Shown: positions 48,789 to 58,839, numbered from the stretch's first letter. The stretch is 64,000 bases of DNA from Fimbriimonadales bacterium (GCA_026003075.1 BPGO01000001.1:62001-126000), one strand, 5' to 3'. Made by a program: numbers and translations. The notes: generated by a model from the letters alone, not told the origin.

Positions 48789-49427
48789 ATGGCAAAACGC
48801 GAATCGGGTCGGGTTTTAGGGATTTTGGTGGTTCTCCTGCTGCTGGCAGGGCTGGGCGTCGGCGCGTGGTACTTCTTGGTCTACACGAAGTCGCCCCAGT
48901 ATGCGCTGAACCAATTCTTCGAAGCGGCAAAAGCCAACGACACCCAAAAAGTAGAGCAGTATATAGACAAGTCGGGTGCAATCGTGGGCATGATTTCAGC
49001 AGCGGCGGCGATGAATCCGAACATGGCAGGCGCAGACCCCGTGCGCGCCATCTACCCAGGCTATCTTGATGCCTCATTGGGACAAACACAAAAGGTCACG
49101 ATTGAGTCCATCTCCGTCGAAGGCGACACGGCAAAAGCAAAGGTCGTGATGGAGGTCGCCATCGATGGCAAGGTGGAGACCATCAAGCCGACCTATGTGT
49201 TGAAAAAGACCGAGAACGGCTGGAAGGTGCAGGTGCAAGATACGATGTTCGGCTCGTTCAACCAGTTCGTTACTCCCCGTGCGCGCCAGATGATGGTGCG
49301 CCAGCTACGCGCTATTAGCAACAGTCCGATGGGCGCGATGGCGAAGGCGCAGCTGCAGGGTATCCGCGCCGAGATTGACAAGTATCCTGAATTCGCGGCT
49401 ATCCTCAAACAAGCGGGATTGCTCTAA
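48789..49427 (+). CDS. Membrane-anchored hypothetical protein (DUF4878-like)
   Basis: MAKRESGRVLGILVVLLLLAGLGVGAWYFLVYTKSPQYALNQFFEAAKANDTQKVEQYI. Confidence 0.6.
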   Translation: MAKRESGRVLGILVVLLLLAGLGVGAWYFLVYTKSPQYALNQFFEAAKANDTQKVEQYIDKSGAIVGMISAAAAMNPNMAGADPVRAIYPGYLDASLGQTQKVTIESISVEGDTAKAKVVMEVAIDGKVETIKPTYVLKKTENGWKVQVQDTMFGSFNQFVTPRARQMMVRQLRAISNSPMGAMAKAQLQGIRAEIDKYPEFAAILKQAGLL

Positions 49428-50720
49428 ATGTCGGTTGACCCCGAAGCGCGCCCGAAGCGTTGGTATCACGGGCTGACGGGCTACCATTGGCTCGTGCTGA
49501 CCGTCGCCGCGTTGGGCTGGCTGTTCGACACGATGGATCAGTGGCTCTATGTGCTGGCGCGTCAGCCCGCCATGACCGAGCTGCTGGGTCCCAACGCCCC
49601 CAAAGAGCAAGTGGCGTACTATTCGGGGATCGTGCAGATGATTTTCATCGCAGGCTGGGCGACGGGGGGATTCTTATTCGGCATTATCGGCGACAAACTG
49701 GGACGTACGCGCACGATGATGATCACCGTGCTGATGTACGCAGGGTTTACCGGGCTGAGTGCGCTGGCGCAGACCTGGGAACAGTTCGCCATCTTGCGTT
49801 TTCTGGTGGGGTTGGGAATTGGCGGCGAGTTCGCAGCAGGCGCGGCGCTGGTCGCGGAGACCTTTCCCAACCATGCGCGCCCCACCGCGCTCGGAATTAT
49901 GCAAGCATGCTCGGCGATTGGCAACCTGCTCGCTGCGGTGACTTATCTACTAATAGGCGCGAATCCGAACCTCGGTTGGCGCTGGGCGTTCGCGGTCGGT
50001 TTCCTCCCTGCCCTGCTGGTATTCGTCATCCGTCTTTTTGTACGCGAGCCTGAGAGTTGGCATCGCGCCCGCGCGATTGGCGAAAAACTCGGCTCCTTCG
50101 CCGAACTGTTCCAAGACCCACGCTGGCGCCGCCACACACTTGTCGGCGTGGGGCTGGCGGCGGTGGGTGTGATTGGATTCTGGGGAATTGGCACATGGTC
50201 GCCCGAACTGCTCAAGCAAGCCATCAACCCGCAAGGCGACCCTGCGCTGAACCAGCGTGTAGAAGAGCAGAAAACCTACGCCGTGATGCTACAACAGGTC
50301 GGCGCGTTTTTCGGGATGCTCGGCTGGGCAATCCTTGCACAACGCATCGGGAGGAGACCCACTTTTGCGCTCACTTTCATCGCGTGCCTGATAGTCGTGC
50401 CGGCGACTTTTTTCCTAACGACCTCGTTCGAACGCGCGTTGTTGCTGTACCCATTGCTGGGCTTCTTCACGACATCCCTCTTTGCGGGCTATGCGGTCTA
50501 CTTCCCCGAACTGTTCCCCACCCGCCTGCGTGCCACGGGCGTCGGCTTCTGCTACAATGTCGCACGCTATATTGCTATCGTGGGTCCTTATACTTTCGGT
50601 TTGCTCACTGCCCTCTATAGCATTCAGTGGGCGGCGACGATTCTGTCGAGTGTGTTCCTGCTGGGGCTGATCATTTTACTGTTCGCGCCCGAAACCCATG
50701 GTAAGCCGTTGCCTGAATAA
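49428..50720 (+). CDS. Major facilitator superfamily transporter
   Basis: 12-TM-like; GDKLGRTRTMMITVLMYAGFTGLSALAQ. Confidence 0.88.
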   Translation: MSVDPEARPKRWYHGLTGYHWLVLTVAALGWLFDTMDQWLYVLARQPAMTELLGPNAPKEQVAYYSGIVQMIFIAGWATGGFLFGIIGDKLGRTRTMMITVLMYAGFTGLSALAQTWEQFAILRFLVGLGIGGEFAAGAALVAETFPNHARPTALGIMQACSAIGNLLAAVTYLLIGANPNLGWRWAFAVGFLPALLVFVIRLFVREPESWHRARAIGEKLGSFAELFQDPRWRRHTLVGVGLAAVGVIGFWGIGTWSPELLKQAINPQGDPALNQRVEEQKTYAVMLQQVGAFFGMLGWAILAQRIGRRPTFALTFIACLIVVPATFFLTTSFERALLLYPLLGFFTTSLFAGYAVYFPELFPTRLRATGVGFCYNVARYIAIVGPYTFGLLTALYSIQWAATILSSVFLLGLIILLFAPETHGKPLPE

Positions 50721-50752
50721 AAACGGGCAGACGCTTCCGCGTAGGTGAGCCT

Positions 50753-52249
50753 TCAATCGTACAGCGCATCCAGATAGCGCTTCAGCACTTCGTCCACCAC
50801 GCCCCGAAACGGCAACGAGTTCGCCATGCCGTAAATCGGCGCCATTTCCCCTTTCTCATCGGGATGCGCCTTAACATAGTCCACCGCGTCGCGCAGGTCG
50901 CGCAGGAACGCCTCAGCAACGCCCGGCTGGGCGTGGCGAATCGTAACGGCGAAATGTAATCCGGGCGGGCGCTGCAACGCCGTCAGACGCCAGCCCCGCA
51001 GTGCCATCTGATCGAAAACCTGGTAGATGTTCAGTTTCTCTTGCGCGTTGGTGAACGCAATCAGAAACAGCGGCTCGCCCATCAATTTGAGTTCGGGCAT
51101 CTGCTCAATCCCCTTGCGTATCTGCTTGGCGGTCTCCATAATTGGGCGAGCGCACTCCAGATAGCCCTGCTTACCGATAGAGACCATTGCCGCCCAGCCT
51201 GCCACGCTCAACGCGCCGGGACGACTGCCTGGCAAGGTCGGAGAGGCATATAAACCGCCCTGCCAGTCGGTTGCCGTGAAATACTGGTAGCGTCGCAACC
51301 GCCGCCCACGATATAACACAACCGACAGCCCTTTTGGGGTGTAGCCGTACTTATGCGGGTCTACCGAAATGGAGGTCACACCTTCCACTCGGAAGTCGAA
51401 CGGAGTCACGGGGTAGCCCAACGCCTCAATAAACGGCAGCAGAAATCCCCCTAAGCAACCGTCTACATGCATCCCTATCCCGTACTGTTTCGCCATCTGC
51501 GCGATCTGCGGGATGGGGTCAATCACGCCGTGCGGATAGCCCGGTGCGGAGCCGACCAGCGCAATCGTGTTGCGCGTGATCGCCCGATGCATCGCCTCCA
51601 AGTTCGCCTTGAAGTCGTCGCCGACGGGGGTGCGAATCAATTTGATACAGAACAGGTGCGCCGCCTTATCGAAGGCGGGATGTGCCGTTTCCGGGGCGAT
51701 GACTTCTGGCTCGGTAATTCCCTTCTCCGCATGCGCCCAGTCGCGGTAGGTCTTCATCGCCAGCAGAATGCTCTCTGTGCCTCCTGAAGTGGTTGTGCCC
51801 ACCACTTGCTGTTCGGGGTCATCTGTAGCGGGTGCGTTGAGCAGGTTCGCTGTCATCCGCACAATCTCCGCTTCGAACTTAATCGTGCTTGGGAACAGGT
51901 CGGCGTGGAGGGGGTTGCTTTGGGAATGGAGGGCGTAGACTTGGCTCAGGAACGCGCTATGCTCGGCGCCGCCGTGATAGACCGTTCCCGACACGCGCCC
52001 CTGTTCCCAGACGGGGGTCTCCTGCTGACGCAAGTGTTGAAGCCACTCCAGAATCTGCTCTTGAGGAATGCCCTGTTCAGGCAGTTGGTCAAAATCGGGC
52101 AGCGTCTCCAGTTTGGGGCGCATTTTGGATCGTACCATCGCCTCCACCTGTGCGTACTCCGCTTCCAACCGCCGCTGCACGGCAGGAATCCGCTGTGCTG
52201 CCTTCTCCGCGCCCCGCACCACACCCTGCCAAATGCGTTTCAGCCCCAT
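50753..52249 (-). CDS. PLP-dependent decarboxylase/lyase (glutamate decarboxylase / sphingosine-1-phosphate lyase-like)
   Basis: [57 protein letters not shown] (PLP lysine). Confidence 0.88.
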   Translation of the reverse strand: MGLKRIWQGVVRGAEKAAQRIPAVQRRLEAEYAQVEAMVRSKMRPKLETLPDFDQLPEQGIPQEQILEWLQHLRQQETPVWEQGRVSGTVYHGGAEHSAFLSQVYALHSQSNPLHADLFPSTIKFEAEIVRMTANLLNAPATDDPEQQVVGTTTSGGTESILLAMKTYRDWAHAEKGITEPEVIAPETAHPAFDKAAHLFCIKLIRTPVGDDFKANLEAMHRAITRNTIALVGSAPGYPHGVIDPIPQIAQMAKQYGIGMHVDGCLGGFLLPFIEALGYPVTPFDFRVEGVTSISVDPHKYGYTPKGLSVVLYRGRRLRRYQYFTATDWQGGLYASPTLPGSRPGALSVAGWAAMVSIGKQGYLECARPIMETAKQIRKGIEQMPELKLMGEPLFLIAFTNAQEKLNIYQVFDQMALRGWRLTALQRPPGLHFAVTIRHAQPGVAEAFLRDLRDAVDYVKAHPDEKGEMAPIYGMANSLPFRGVVDEVLKRYLDALYD

Positions 52250-52274
52250 AACGCGAGGGATTGTACCCGAACCC

Positions 52275-52356
52275 CACCCCCTTGACGCGCAGGAGAAAGA
52301 GCGGGTATAATAGTGGCGTCTAAGGAAGGCGAAGGAGACGCACATCAGTGGAGGAA
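52275..52356 (+). repeat. 82-bp direct repeat, copy 1 (atp promoter/leader/start duplicate upstream of RM genes)
   Basis: CACCCCCTTGACGCGCAGGAGAAAGAGCGGGTATAATAGTGGCGTCTAAGGAAGGCGAAGGAGACGCACATCAGTGGAGGAA, identical to 54867-54948. Confidence 0.97.
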
Positions 52357-52419
52357 GTCTGCCCCACCGAACACCTACGATGCGTTAGCAACCAGCGCGG
52401 CAGTCTCAGCAGGTTCTGA
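52348..52419 (+). CDS. Chimeric leader peptide: first three atpB codons fused to foreign sequence
   Basis: GTG GAG GAA GTC...: [23 protein letters not shown]; stop 16 nt before the methyltransferase ATG. Confidence 0.35.
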   Translation: MEEVCPTEHLRCVSNQRGSLSRF

Positions 52420-52435
52420 GGAAGGGACGCAGGCA

Positions 52436-53875
52436 ATGATAGGTAATGCAAGCGAGCGAAAACGACGGCGCGCTTTAGGTGAGCATCTTACGCCCAGTCA
52501 GGTCTTTCAGGACTATGTGCTGCCTGCACTGATGCCCCTGCGTACGCACTATCGCTGGGTAGATATGTTTGCAGGCGCAGGCGACCTAATCTTCCCCCTG
52601 CTGGAACAGACGCCTCACGAAGAACGTACCGAGTTCTTTCGCGAGCATATCTTTTTGTATGATATACAGCCAGAAATGGTGGAGCGGTGTGTGCAGCGAG
52701 CAATTCAGTTGGGAATCCCTGAACAGGTTGCGCGTCAGAACATCCGCTGTCAGGATACGCTCGCGCATTATCCCACTGAAATTCTTGACAGCCGCCTGCC
52801 GGTCTATCATGTAACAAATCCCCCCTATCTCTACCTGGGGTATATCGTCAAGCACCCTGAGACACAACCATACTTACACTATTTCAAGGGCATGAACGAG
52901 GGTTATCAGGACCTATATCAAATTGCGCTCATCAACGACTTGAGACACAATCTACCGCGCATGGTCTACATCATTCCCACCAACTTTCTGTTTGGGTTCT
53001 CCAACTCTAACAAAATCCGCGATGACTTCCTGCCGTTCTACGCGATAGAAAAGGCGATTATTCTGGAGAAGGATTTGTTCGAGTATACGGGCGTGCATGT
53101 GGCAGTCTGTTTTTTCAGGCGCAAAACAAAACCCGCTCGCGAAGTGCAGACATTCGAAGGGCTGAAAATCAACCATGCGGTACAATCACGCTTGTACCGC
53201 CTCTCGCCTGCCTATCACTACCGTGCAGGTGCCGAATTTGAGGAGTTTACTACGCAGTTTCGCGCCTCCCGTCCTCTCAGGGTGGAATACTACCTGTATC
53301 AATCGACAGTGGAGCAACACCCAGGAGAACACCGTCTCTGTCTTGTGGATGCGAATGAGTTCACGGGTAGGGATTACCGCCGATTCACAGCGCCAGTAGA
53401 TGAGGTTCTTTTCTCTCGTGTACGGGCTAATCCGCTCTTTGTGCGCACTCTGGACACTGGAACAGCAGACGGACGCGCTGGACTGTATTTAATCCCTGAG
53501 GTGTTTCAAGCGGATGGAATCGTAATCACTCGATCGCCCTACCGTACTCATCCGATCCATGTCTTTCTGGAGCCGACCTTGCCCTATGAGGATGTGATTC
53601 TGCTACGCGATTATTTCAACCTTCTGCTCGAGCATTTTCGCTCTCGCACAGATAGCGAATTCCTGACAACCTACAAATATTCCGAAAGTGCATACACACG
53701 CAAATATCTGGGACTCTCTCAAGCAAGAGCGCTGATAGAAACTTTTCCGTATTGTGACATATCGCTTGCACAGCGTGAGGCGCTTAGAGAGGCTGTGAAC
53801 GAGCGCGATGCAGAAAAAGTGATAGCGCTCTTGGAGAGCTTTCGGAACAGTGGCAACCTGCGACTATGCCTATGA
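52436..53875 (+). CDS. Type II restriction-modification N6-adenine DNA methyltransferase (gamma-class)
   Basis: ERKRRRALGEHLTPSQVFQDYVLPAL; motif I WVDMFAGAGDLIFPL; motif IV HVTNPPYLYLGY. Confidence 0.88.
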   Translation: MIGNASERKRRRALGEHLTPSQVFQDYVLPALMPLRTHYRWVDMFAGAGDLIFPLLEQTPHEERTEFFREHIFLYDIQPEMVERCVQRAIQLGIPEQVARQNIRCQDTLAHYPTEILDSRLPVYHVTNPPYLYLGYIVKHPETQPYLHYFKGMNEGYQDLYQIALINDLRHNLPRMVYIIPTNFLFGFSNSNKIRDDFLPFYAIEKAIILEKDLFEYTGVHVAVCFFRRKTKPAREVQTFEGLKINHAVQSRLYRLSPAYHYRAGAEFEEFTTQFRASRPLRVEYYLYQSTVEQHPGEHRLCLVDANEFTGRDYRRFTAPVDEVLFSRVRANPLFVRTLDTGTADGRAGLYLIPEVFQADGIVITRSPYRTHPIHVFLEPTLPYEDVILLRDYFNLLLEHFRSRTDSEFLTTYKYSESAYTRKYLGLSQARALIETFPYCDISLAQREALREAVNERDAEKVIALLESFRNSGNLRLCL

Positions 53876-54858
53876 AGCAGAATATCGAGTATTGGGTTCT
53901 CTCCCTTACGCACCCTGAAATAACAGGCGAAAGTGTTTACGGTCGCGATGAGATTATTGTCCAAGATAGTGCCTATCTGGAAGCAGTGAATCGCCTGAGA
54001 GAGCATATTACTGCTTATTGCGTCCTGAAAGAGTTAGGCGAGAACAACGAAACGAGGCGGCGAGTGTTGATCGAAATCGACGCTCTCCTGCGCAGCGTGG
54101 ATAAGATCCAATACACCGAGTTTGTCGCTTACTGGAAATGCTTGGATTTTACCTTCAGTATTTACCTTAAGATTTCCGACGACCCGCAGCGATACACACT
54201 GCTTGAAAACGCCCTTGAGAACTATTGTGAACACAGACGCAGGCTTTATGATAGACTGGGCTACACTCCTGTGATTCAACAGGCTCTCTACGACAGTGCA
54301 AAAGCACGTTCACAGGGAGTTTCAGGTTTTCAGAAGCTCCAGCAAATCTTGCAACAAGCGATTGGCAAGGAAGTGCCTACCGTGAGCTGCCTCACAGATT
54401 TTGTCTCATGTCAGCTCTGTCAGTTCGTACCGAGCAGCAACAAACAGGAACTATTTCGCGAGATTATGCAGAGCCTGCACGCCAAATACGAATTTGGAGC
54501 AATGTATCAGAAAAAGGTTCCTGACCTCATGGTGAAGGTGAGGGAGAAGGTCTTCGTGATAGAGGCAAAACACATCAAAGAACCAGGCGGTGCCCAGAAT
54601 AAGCAGATAGCGGAGCTGATCAGCTACATTCGGCAAAAGGAGGGCAGGCAATCGCCCGTTCGCTACATAGCGTTTCTCGATGGGCTTTATTTCAACCTAC
54701 TTGCTGGCGCCACAGAGAACACGAAACTCGCGCATCAGCGTCAAGAGATAGTGGACGCACTCAAAGAAAACCCATGCAACTACTTTGTGAATACAGTCGG
54801 TTTGCTACACCTATTTCAAGACGCTTTCTCAGAGACGCTCCAGGGCAAAGCCAAGTGA
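53866..54858 (+). CDS. Type II restriction endonuclease (PD-(D/E)XK)
   Basis: Overlaps methyltransferase 3' end; PDLMVKVREKVFVIEAKHIKEPGGAQNKQIAELISYIRQKEG. Confidence 0.75.
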   Translation: MPMKQNIEYWVLSLTHPEITGESVYGRDEIIVQDSAYLEAVNRLREHITAYCVLKELGENNETRRRVLIEIDALLRSVDKIQYTEFVAYWKCLDFTFSIYLKISDDPQRYTLLENALENYCEHRRRLYDRLGYTPVIQQALYDSAKARSQGVSGFQKLQQILQQAIGKEVPTVSCLTDFVSCQLCQFVPSSNKQELFREIMQSLHAKYEFGAMYQKKVPDLMVKVREKVFVIEAKHIKEPGGAQNKQIAELISYIRQKEGRQSPVRYIAFLDGLYFNLLAGATENTKLAHQRQEIVDALKENPCNYFVNTVGLLHLFQDAFSETLQGKAK

Positions 54859-54866
54859 TGCCGCTA

Positions 54867-54948
54867 CACCCCCTTGACGCGCAGGAGAAAGAGCGGGTAT
54901 AATAGTGGCGTCTAAGGAAGGCGAAGGAGACGCACATCAGTGGAGGAA
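54867..54948 (+). repeat. 82-bp direct repeat, copy 2 (native atpB promoter, leader and start)
   Basis: Identical to 52275-52356. Confidence 0.97.
54874..54903 (+). promoter_or_regulatory. Putative sigma70-type promoter of atp operon (TTGACG ... TATAAT)
   Basis: -35 TTGACG, 18-bp spacer, -10 TATAAT inside the repeat. Confidence 0.65.
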
Positions 54949-55695
54949 CAGCTGAACACGATTTGGCTTTTGACTCAGACGGGCATCGGAGCGCATGTGC
55001 CACCGCCCGTTTTTTCTGTGCTATCGGGCATCGCGGCGCTGGCGCTGCTGGTCTTTGCATTCGCTGCCACGCGCAATCTACAAAAGCGTCCAGGCCGCCT
55101 GCAGAACCTCGCCGAGGTCATCTATGAATTCTTCGATAACCTCGCTGTGAGCGTTGTGGGCGAACACGGGCGCAAATATGTCCCCCTCGCAGGCACGATT
55201 TTCCTGTTTGTTCTGTTCAGCAATCTGATGGGCTTAATTCCTCCGGGCATCGCTCCCACCGCCAGCCTCAACACGACGATTGCCCTCGCATTGATTGTAA
55301 TTATCTATGTTCAATACGAGGGGATACGGGCGCGTGGGATTATCGGCTACCTAAAGCATTTCGCACGGTGGGGCGAAGTGCCTGTGCTGCTTTCGCCCTT
55401 GCTGTTTATCATCGAAATCGTCAGTGAGTTAGCAAAGCCGGTATCGCTCTCCATCCGTCTGTATGCCAACATGTTTGGCAAGGAGCAGGTCACGATGGCG
55501 CTGATTACCGCGCTGGCGATGCCTATCTTCAAGGCGATTTACCTGCCCTTGCCCATCCAATTCCCGGTGATGCTGCTCGGAGTGCTGGTGGCGTTTGTGC
55601 AGGCGTTTGTGTTCTCCATTCTGACGCTCATTTATCTGGCGCTGGCGACCGAACACCACGAGGAACATCACGGCGAACACGCCCATGCGCATTAA
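54940..55695 (+). CDS. atpB: F-type ATP synthase subunit a
   Basis: NLMGLIPPGIAPTASLNTTIALALIV; ELAKPVSLSIRLYANMFGKEQV. Confidence 0.95.
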   Translation: MEEQLNTIWLLTQTGIGAHVPPPVFSVLSGIAALALLVFAFAATRNLQKRPGRLQNLAEVIYEFFDNLAVSVVGEHGRKYVPLAGTIFLFVLFSNLMGLIPPGIAPTASLNTTIALALIVIIYVQYEGIRARGIIGYLKHFARWGEVPVLLSPLLFIIEIVSELAKPVSLSIRLYANMFGKEQVTMALITALAMPIFKAIYLPLPIQFPVMLLGVLVAFVQAFVFSILTLIYLALATEHHEEHHGEHAHAH

Positions 55696-55701
55696 AGGCT
55701 T

Positions 55702-55796
55702 GGACACTTGTGTCCTAAAAAGGCACGGAATAATGCTTGTGCCACAGGAAGATTTCCTCTCAAACGAGAGGAGAACCTCCGCACGGAAGCGCGGAG
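55702..55796 (+). promoter_or_regulatory. Cluster of four hairpins in atpB-atpE intergenic region
   Basis: GGACACttGTGTCC; GGCAC..GTGCC; CCTCTCaaacGAGAGG; CTCCGC..GCGGAG. Confidence 0.55.
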
Positions 55797-55829
55797 CATT
55801 TGAACGACTAAACAAGGAGGATAGCGGAT

Positions 55830-56096
55830 ATGCAATTCGAAGTAGGTACTGGACTCTATCTGATGGGATTGGCGCTCGCCGTTGGGCTGGGTCTGCCGCT
55901 GGCGGTGATCGGCGCAGGCTTGGGTCAAGGACGCGCGGTTGCGGGCGCGATGGAAGGGATGGCGCGACAGCCCGAACTGGCAGGACGCATTCAGACGGGT
56001 ATGATTATCGGTCTGGCGTTCATCGAGTCGCTCGTGCTGTTCTCGTTCGTTATCTTCTTCCTGCTGCAGGGACGCCTGCCTACCGTCGGTCAGTAA
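55830..56096 (+). CDS. atpE: F-type ATP synthase subunit c
   Basis: [53 protein letters not shown]. Confidence 0.95.
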   Translation: MQFEVGTGLYLMGLALAVGLGLPLAVIGAGLGQGRAVAGAMEGMARQPELAGRIQTGMIIGLAFIESLVLFSFVIFFLLQGRLPTVGQ

Positions 56097-56146
56097 ACGA
56101 TTAGTCGGGGGCGGCGTGCGTCGCCCCCGCAGGAGGTTTATAGGCG

Positions 56147-56704
56147 ATGTTCGATATCTACTCGTATCTACCAAACCTGCTCGGCGCCGCAGAAGGCGGG
56201 GGCGGCGGACTGCTGGAACTCCTTGGCATCGACTTCAATATCTTGGTTATCCAGCTGGTCGGCTTCCTCGTGCTGCTGTGGGTGATGACCAAGTTTTTCT
56301 GGAAGCCGCTGGAGGCGATGCTGGAAGCGCGACGGCAGGACATTAACGCGACCTACGATAAAATCGAAGCCGACCGTCGCGCGATGGAGCAACTGCGCAG
56401 CGAGTACGAAGCGCGACTGGCGCAAATCGAAGCCGAAGCGCGCGAGCGGATCCAGCAAGCCGTCGGCGAGGCGCAGCAACTGCGCGACCAAATCGTCGCC
56501 GATGCCCGTCGCCAAGCGGACGAAATCGTCGCCCGCGCCCAAGAGCAGGCAAAGCTGGAAAGCGAGAAACTGCGCAGCGAACTGCAAACCTATGTCGCGG
56601 AACTGACCCTGCGCACAACCGAACGCCTGCTGCGCGAGGAAATGACCGACGAACGCCATCGCCGACTCGTGCAAGAGTTTATTCAAACGGCGGAGGTGCG
56701 CTGA
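56147..56704 (+). CDS. atpF: F-type ATP synthase subunit b
   Basis: N-terminal TM, long amphipathic helix, position between atpE and atpH. Confidence 0.93.
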   Translation: MFDIYSYLPNLLGAAEGGGGGLLELLGIDFNILVIQLVGFLVLLWVMTKFFWKPLEAMLEARRQDINATYDKIEADRRAMEQLRSEYEARLAQIEAEARERIQQAVGEAQQLRDQIVADARRQADEIVARAQEQAKLESEKLRSELQTYVAELTLRTTERLLREEMTDERHRRLVQEFIQTAEVR

Positions 56705-57280
56705 ATGGTCGATATTCGCGTCGCCCGACGGTATGCCCGCGCGCTGTTCGAAGTCGCGCTCAAGCAGCAGCTGCTCCAGCAGACCGCGGATGATTTGGCG
56801 TCGCTGCGCACGCTGATGGAGCAGTCGAGCGAGTGGCGTGCATTCTTCTACAGCCCACTGATCCCACGCGACCGCAAAGTCGCCCGCCTGCGCGAAGCGT
56901 TCAGCACACAAGTTCAACCTCACACCCTACGCCTGTTAGAATTGCTGGTCGAAAAGCGGCGCGAGAAGTTCCTCGAAGCGGTCTGCGAGGAGTTCCAACG
57001 CCTTCAGGAAGCCTATCAGGGCGTGGTGCGCGCGACGATCGAGTCCGCAGCCCCGCTCAGTGAAACCGAGCAGAACGCCCTCGTGCAAAAGCTCGAGCAA
57101 AGCACAGGCAAACGAATTATTCCCAACTACGAGGTGAATCCCGAACTCATCGGCGGCGTGCGTGTGCAGATGGGCGACTACCAGATTGACGGAACCCTGC
57201 GCGGAGCGTTAGACCGCCTGCGCGACCATATCATGCTGGAAATTGAGCGGCGCGGGGCGCGCGTCGCTAACACAGAGTAA
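56705..57280 (+). CDS. atpH: F-type ATP synthase subunit delta
   Basis: [46 protein letters not shown]. Confidence 0.95.
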   Translation: MVDIRVARRYARALFEVALKQQLLQQTADDLASLRTLMEQSSEWRAFFYSPLIPRDRKVARLREAFSTQVQPHTLRLLELLVEKRREKFLEAVCEEFQRLQEAYQGVVRATIESAAPLSETEQNALVQKLEQSTGKRIIPNYEVNPELIGGVRVQMGDYQIDGTLRGALDRLRDHIMLEIERRGARVANTE

Positions 57281-57294
57281 AGCGAGGTGCGATT

Positions 57295-58839
57295 ATGGCT
57301 ATCCGACCCGAAGAGATTACGAGCATCTTAGCGAAGGAAATAGAGACCGCCGACGGTAAGCCCGTCGCGGAAAGCGTCGGCACGATTTTGCAAGTCGGCG
57401 ACGGCATCGCGCGCGTGTACGGATTGCCCGACGCGCAGATGGGCGAACTGCTGGAGTTTCCTCACGAAGTGATGGGCATGGTGCTGAACCTCGAAGAGGA
57501 CAGCATCGGCGTGATTGTGTTGGGTTCGGACGAGGAACTCAAAGAGGGCGACCCCGTCAAACGCACGGGACGCATCGCGGAAGTACCTGTCGGCAAAGCG
57601 CTGCTGGGGCGTGTGGTGGACGCGCTCGGACGACCGCTGGACGGTAAGGGTCCCATCGTCGCCGAAGAGTACCGCCGTATCGATGTGATTGCGCCGGGCG
57701 TCATCACCCGTCAGCCCGTCAAACAGCCCCTCCAAACAGGCATCAAAGCAATCGACGCGATGATTCCCATCGGACGCGGGCAACGCGAACTGATTATCGG
57801 CGACCGCTCCACGGGCAAGACCGCGATTATTCTCGACACCATCATCAACCAGAAATACACTCACGAATCGCCCGAAGAGAGACCGGTCTACTGTATCTAT
57901 GTTGCGGTCGGGCAGAAAATGGCAGCCGTGGCGCGCTTTGTGGACACTCTGGAACGCTACGGCGCGATGCAATACACCACCGTTGTTGTGGCGTCCGCCA
58001 GCGACCCGAACAGTCTGCAATATATCGCCCCGTACGCCGGCTGCGCCATGGGGGAATACTTCCGCGATAACGGTATGGATGCGCTGGTGGTGTACGATGA
58101 CTTATCGAAACACGCGCAAGCGTATCGTGCCGTGTCGCTGCTGCTGCGTCGCCCCCCAGGGCGCGAGGCGTATCCGGGGGATGTGTTCTACCTGCACTCG
58201 CGCCTGCTGGAGCGCGCCGCGAAAATGTCCGACGAGTACGGCGGTGGCTCGCTTACCGCGCTCCCTATCATCGAAACGCAGGCAGGCGATGTGTCGGCGT
58301 ACATCCCTACCAATGTCATCTCGATTACGGACGGACAAATCTACCTGGAGCCAAGCCTATTCTACGCAGGTATCCGCCCCGCGATTAATGTGGGCATCTC
58401 GGTGAGCCGCGTGGGCGGCGACGCGCAGATCCGCGCTATGAAGCAGGTCGCAGGTCGCCTGCGCCTGGAGATGGCGCAGTTCCGCGAGGTGCAGGCGTTC
58501 GCGCAGTTCGCCTCCGACTTAGACCGCGCCACCCAGCTCCAGCTCGCGCGCGGCTTGCGCCTGCAGGAGTTGCTGAAGCAGCCCCAATTCGCGCCGATGC
58601 CCGTGGAAGAGCAAGTGATGATTATCTTCGCGGGCACGCAGGGCTACCTGGACGACCTCCCCGTCGAGAAGGTGCGTGCGTTTGAGGAAGGCTTCCACCC
58701 CTATATGCGCGAGAAGTATCCCGAACTCGGTGAGAAAATCCGACGCGAGAAGAAACTCGACGAGGACACCGAGCGCACGCTGCGCGCGGCGATCGAAGAG
58801 TATAAAGCGAAGTTCGTGAAGGAGCAGGGCATCGCATGA
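57295..58839 (+). CDS. atpA: F-type ATP synthase subunit alpha
   Basis: [44 protein letters not shown]. Confidence 0.98.
   Translation: MAIRPEEITSILAKEIETADGKPVAESVGTILQVGDGIARVYGLPDAQMGELLEFPHEVMGMVLNLEEDSIGVIVLGSDEELKEGDPVKRTGRIAEVPVGKALLGRVVDALGRPLDGKGPIVAEEYRRIDVIAPGVITRQPVKQPLQTGIKAIDAMIPIGRGQRELIIGDRSTGKTAIILDTIINQKYTHESPEERPVYCIYVAVGQKMAAVARFVDTLERYGAMQYTTVVVASASDPNSLQYIAPYAGCAMGEYFRDNGMDALVVYDDLSKHAQAYRAVSLLLRRPPGREAYPGDVFYLHSRLLERAAKMSDEYGGGSLTALPIIETQAGDVSAYIPTNVISITDGQIYLEPSLFYAGIRPAINVGISVSRVGGDAQIRAMKQVAGRLRLEMAQFREVQAFAQFASDLDRATQLQLARGLRLQELLKQPQFAPMPVEEQVMIIFAGTQGYLDDLPVEKVRAFEEGFHPYMREKYPELGEKIRREKKLDEDTERTLRAAIEEYKAKFVKEQGIA

Noticed and set aside
52313-52435. N-terminal extension of the methyltransferase (GTG 52313)
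   Set aside because: Lies in the duplicated promoter/leader, only about 10 bp after the -10 box; ATG 52436 is preferred.
54761-55060. Minus ORF sharing [23 protein letters not shown] with the ORF-track start of 50753..52345
   Set aside because: Antisense translation of the 82-bp promoter repeat; the decarboxylase start was moved to 52249.
56168-56923. Minus-strand ORF (251 aa) opposite atpF/atpH
   Set aside because: Antisense shadow of ATP synthase genes.
57328-58020. Antisense ORF (230 aa) within atpA
   Set aside because: Shadow ORF of a strongly conserved gene in GC-rich DNA; His/Asp/Val-rich with no recognisable motif.
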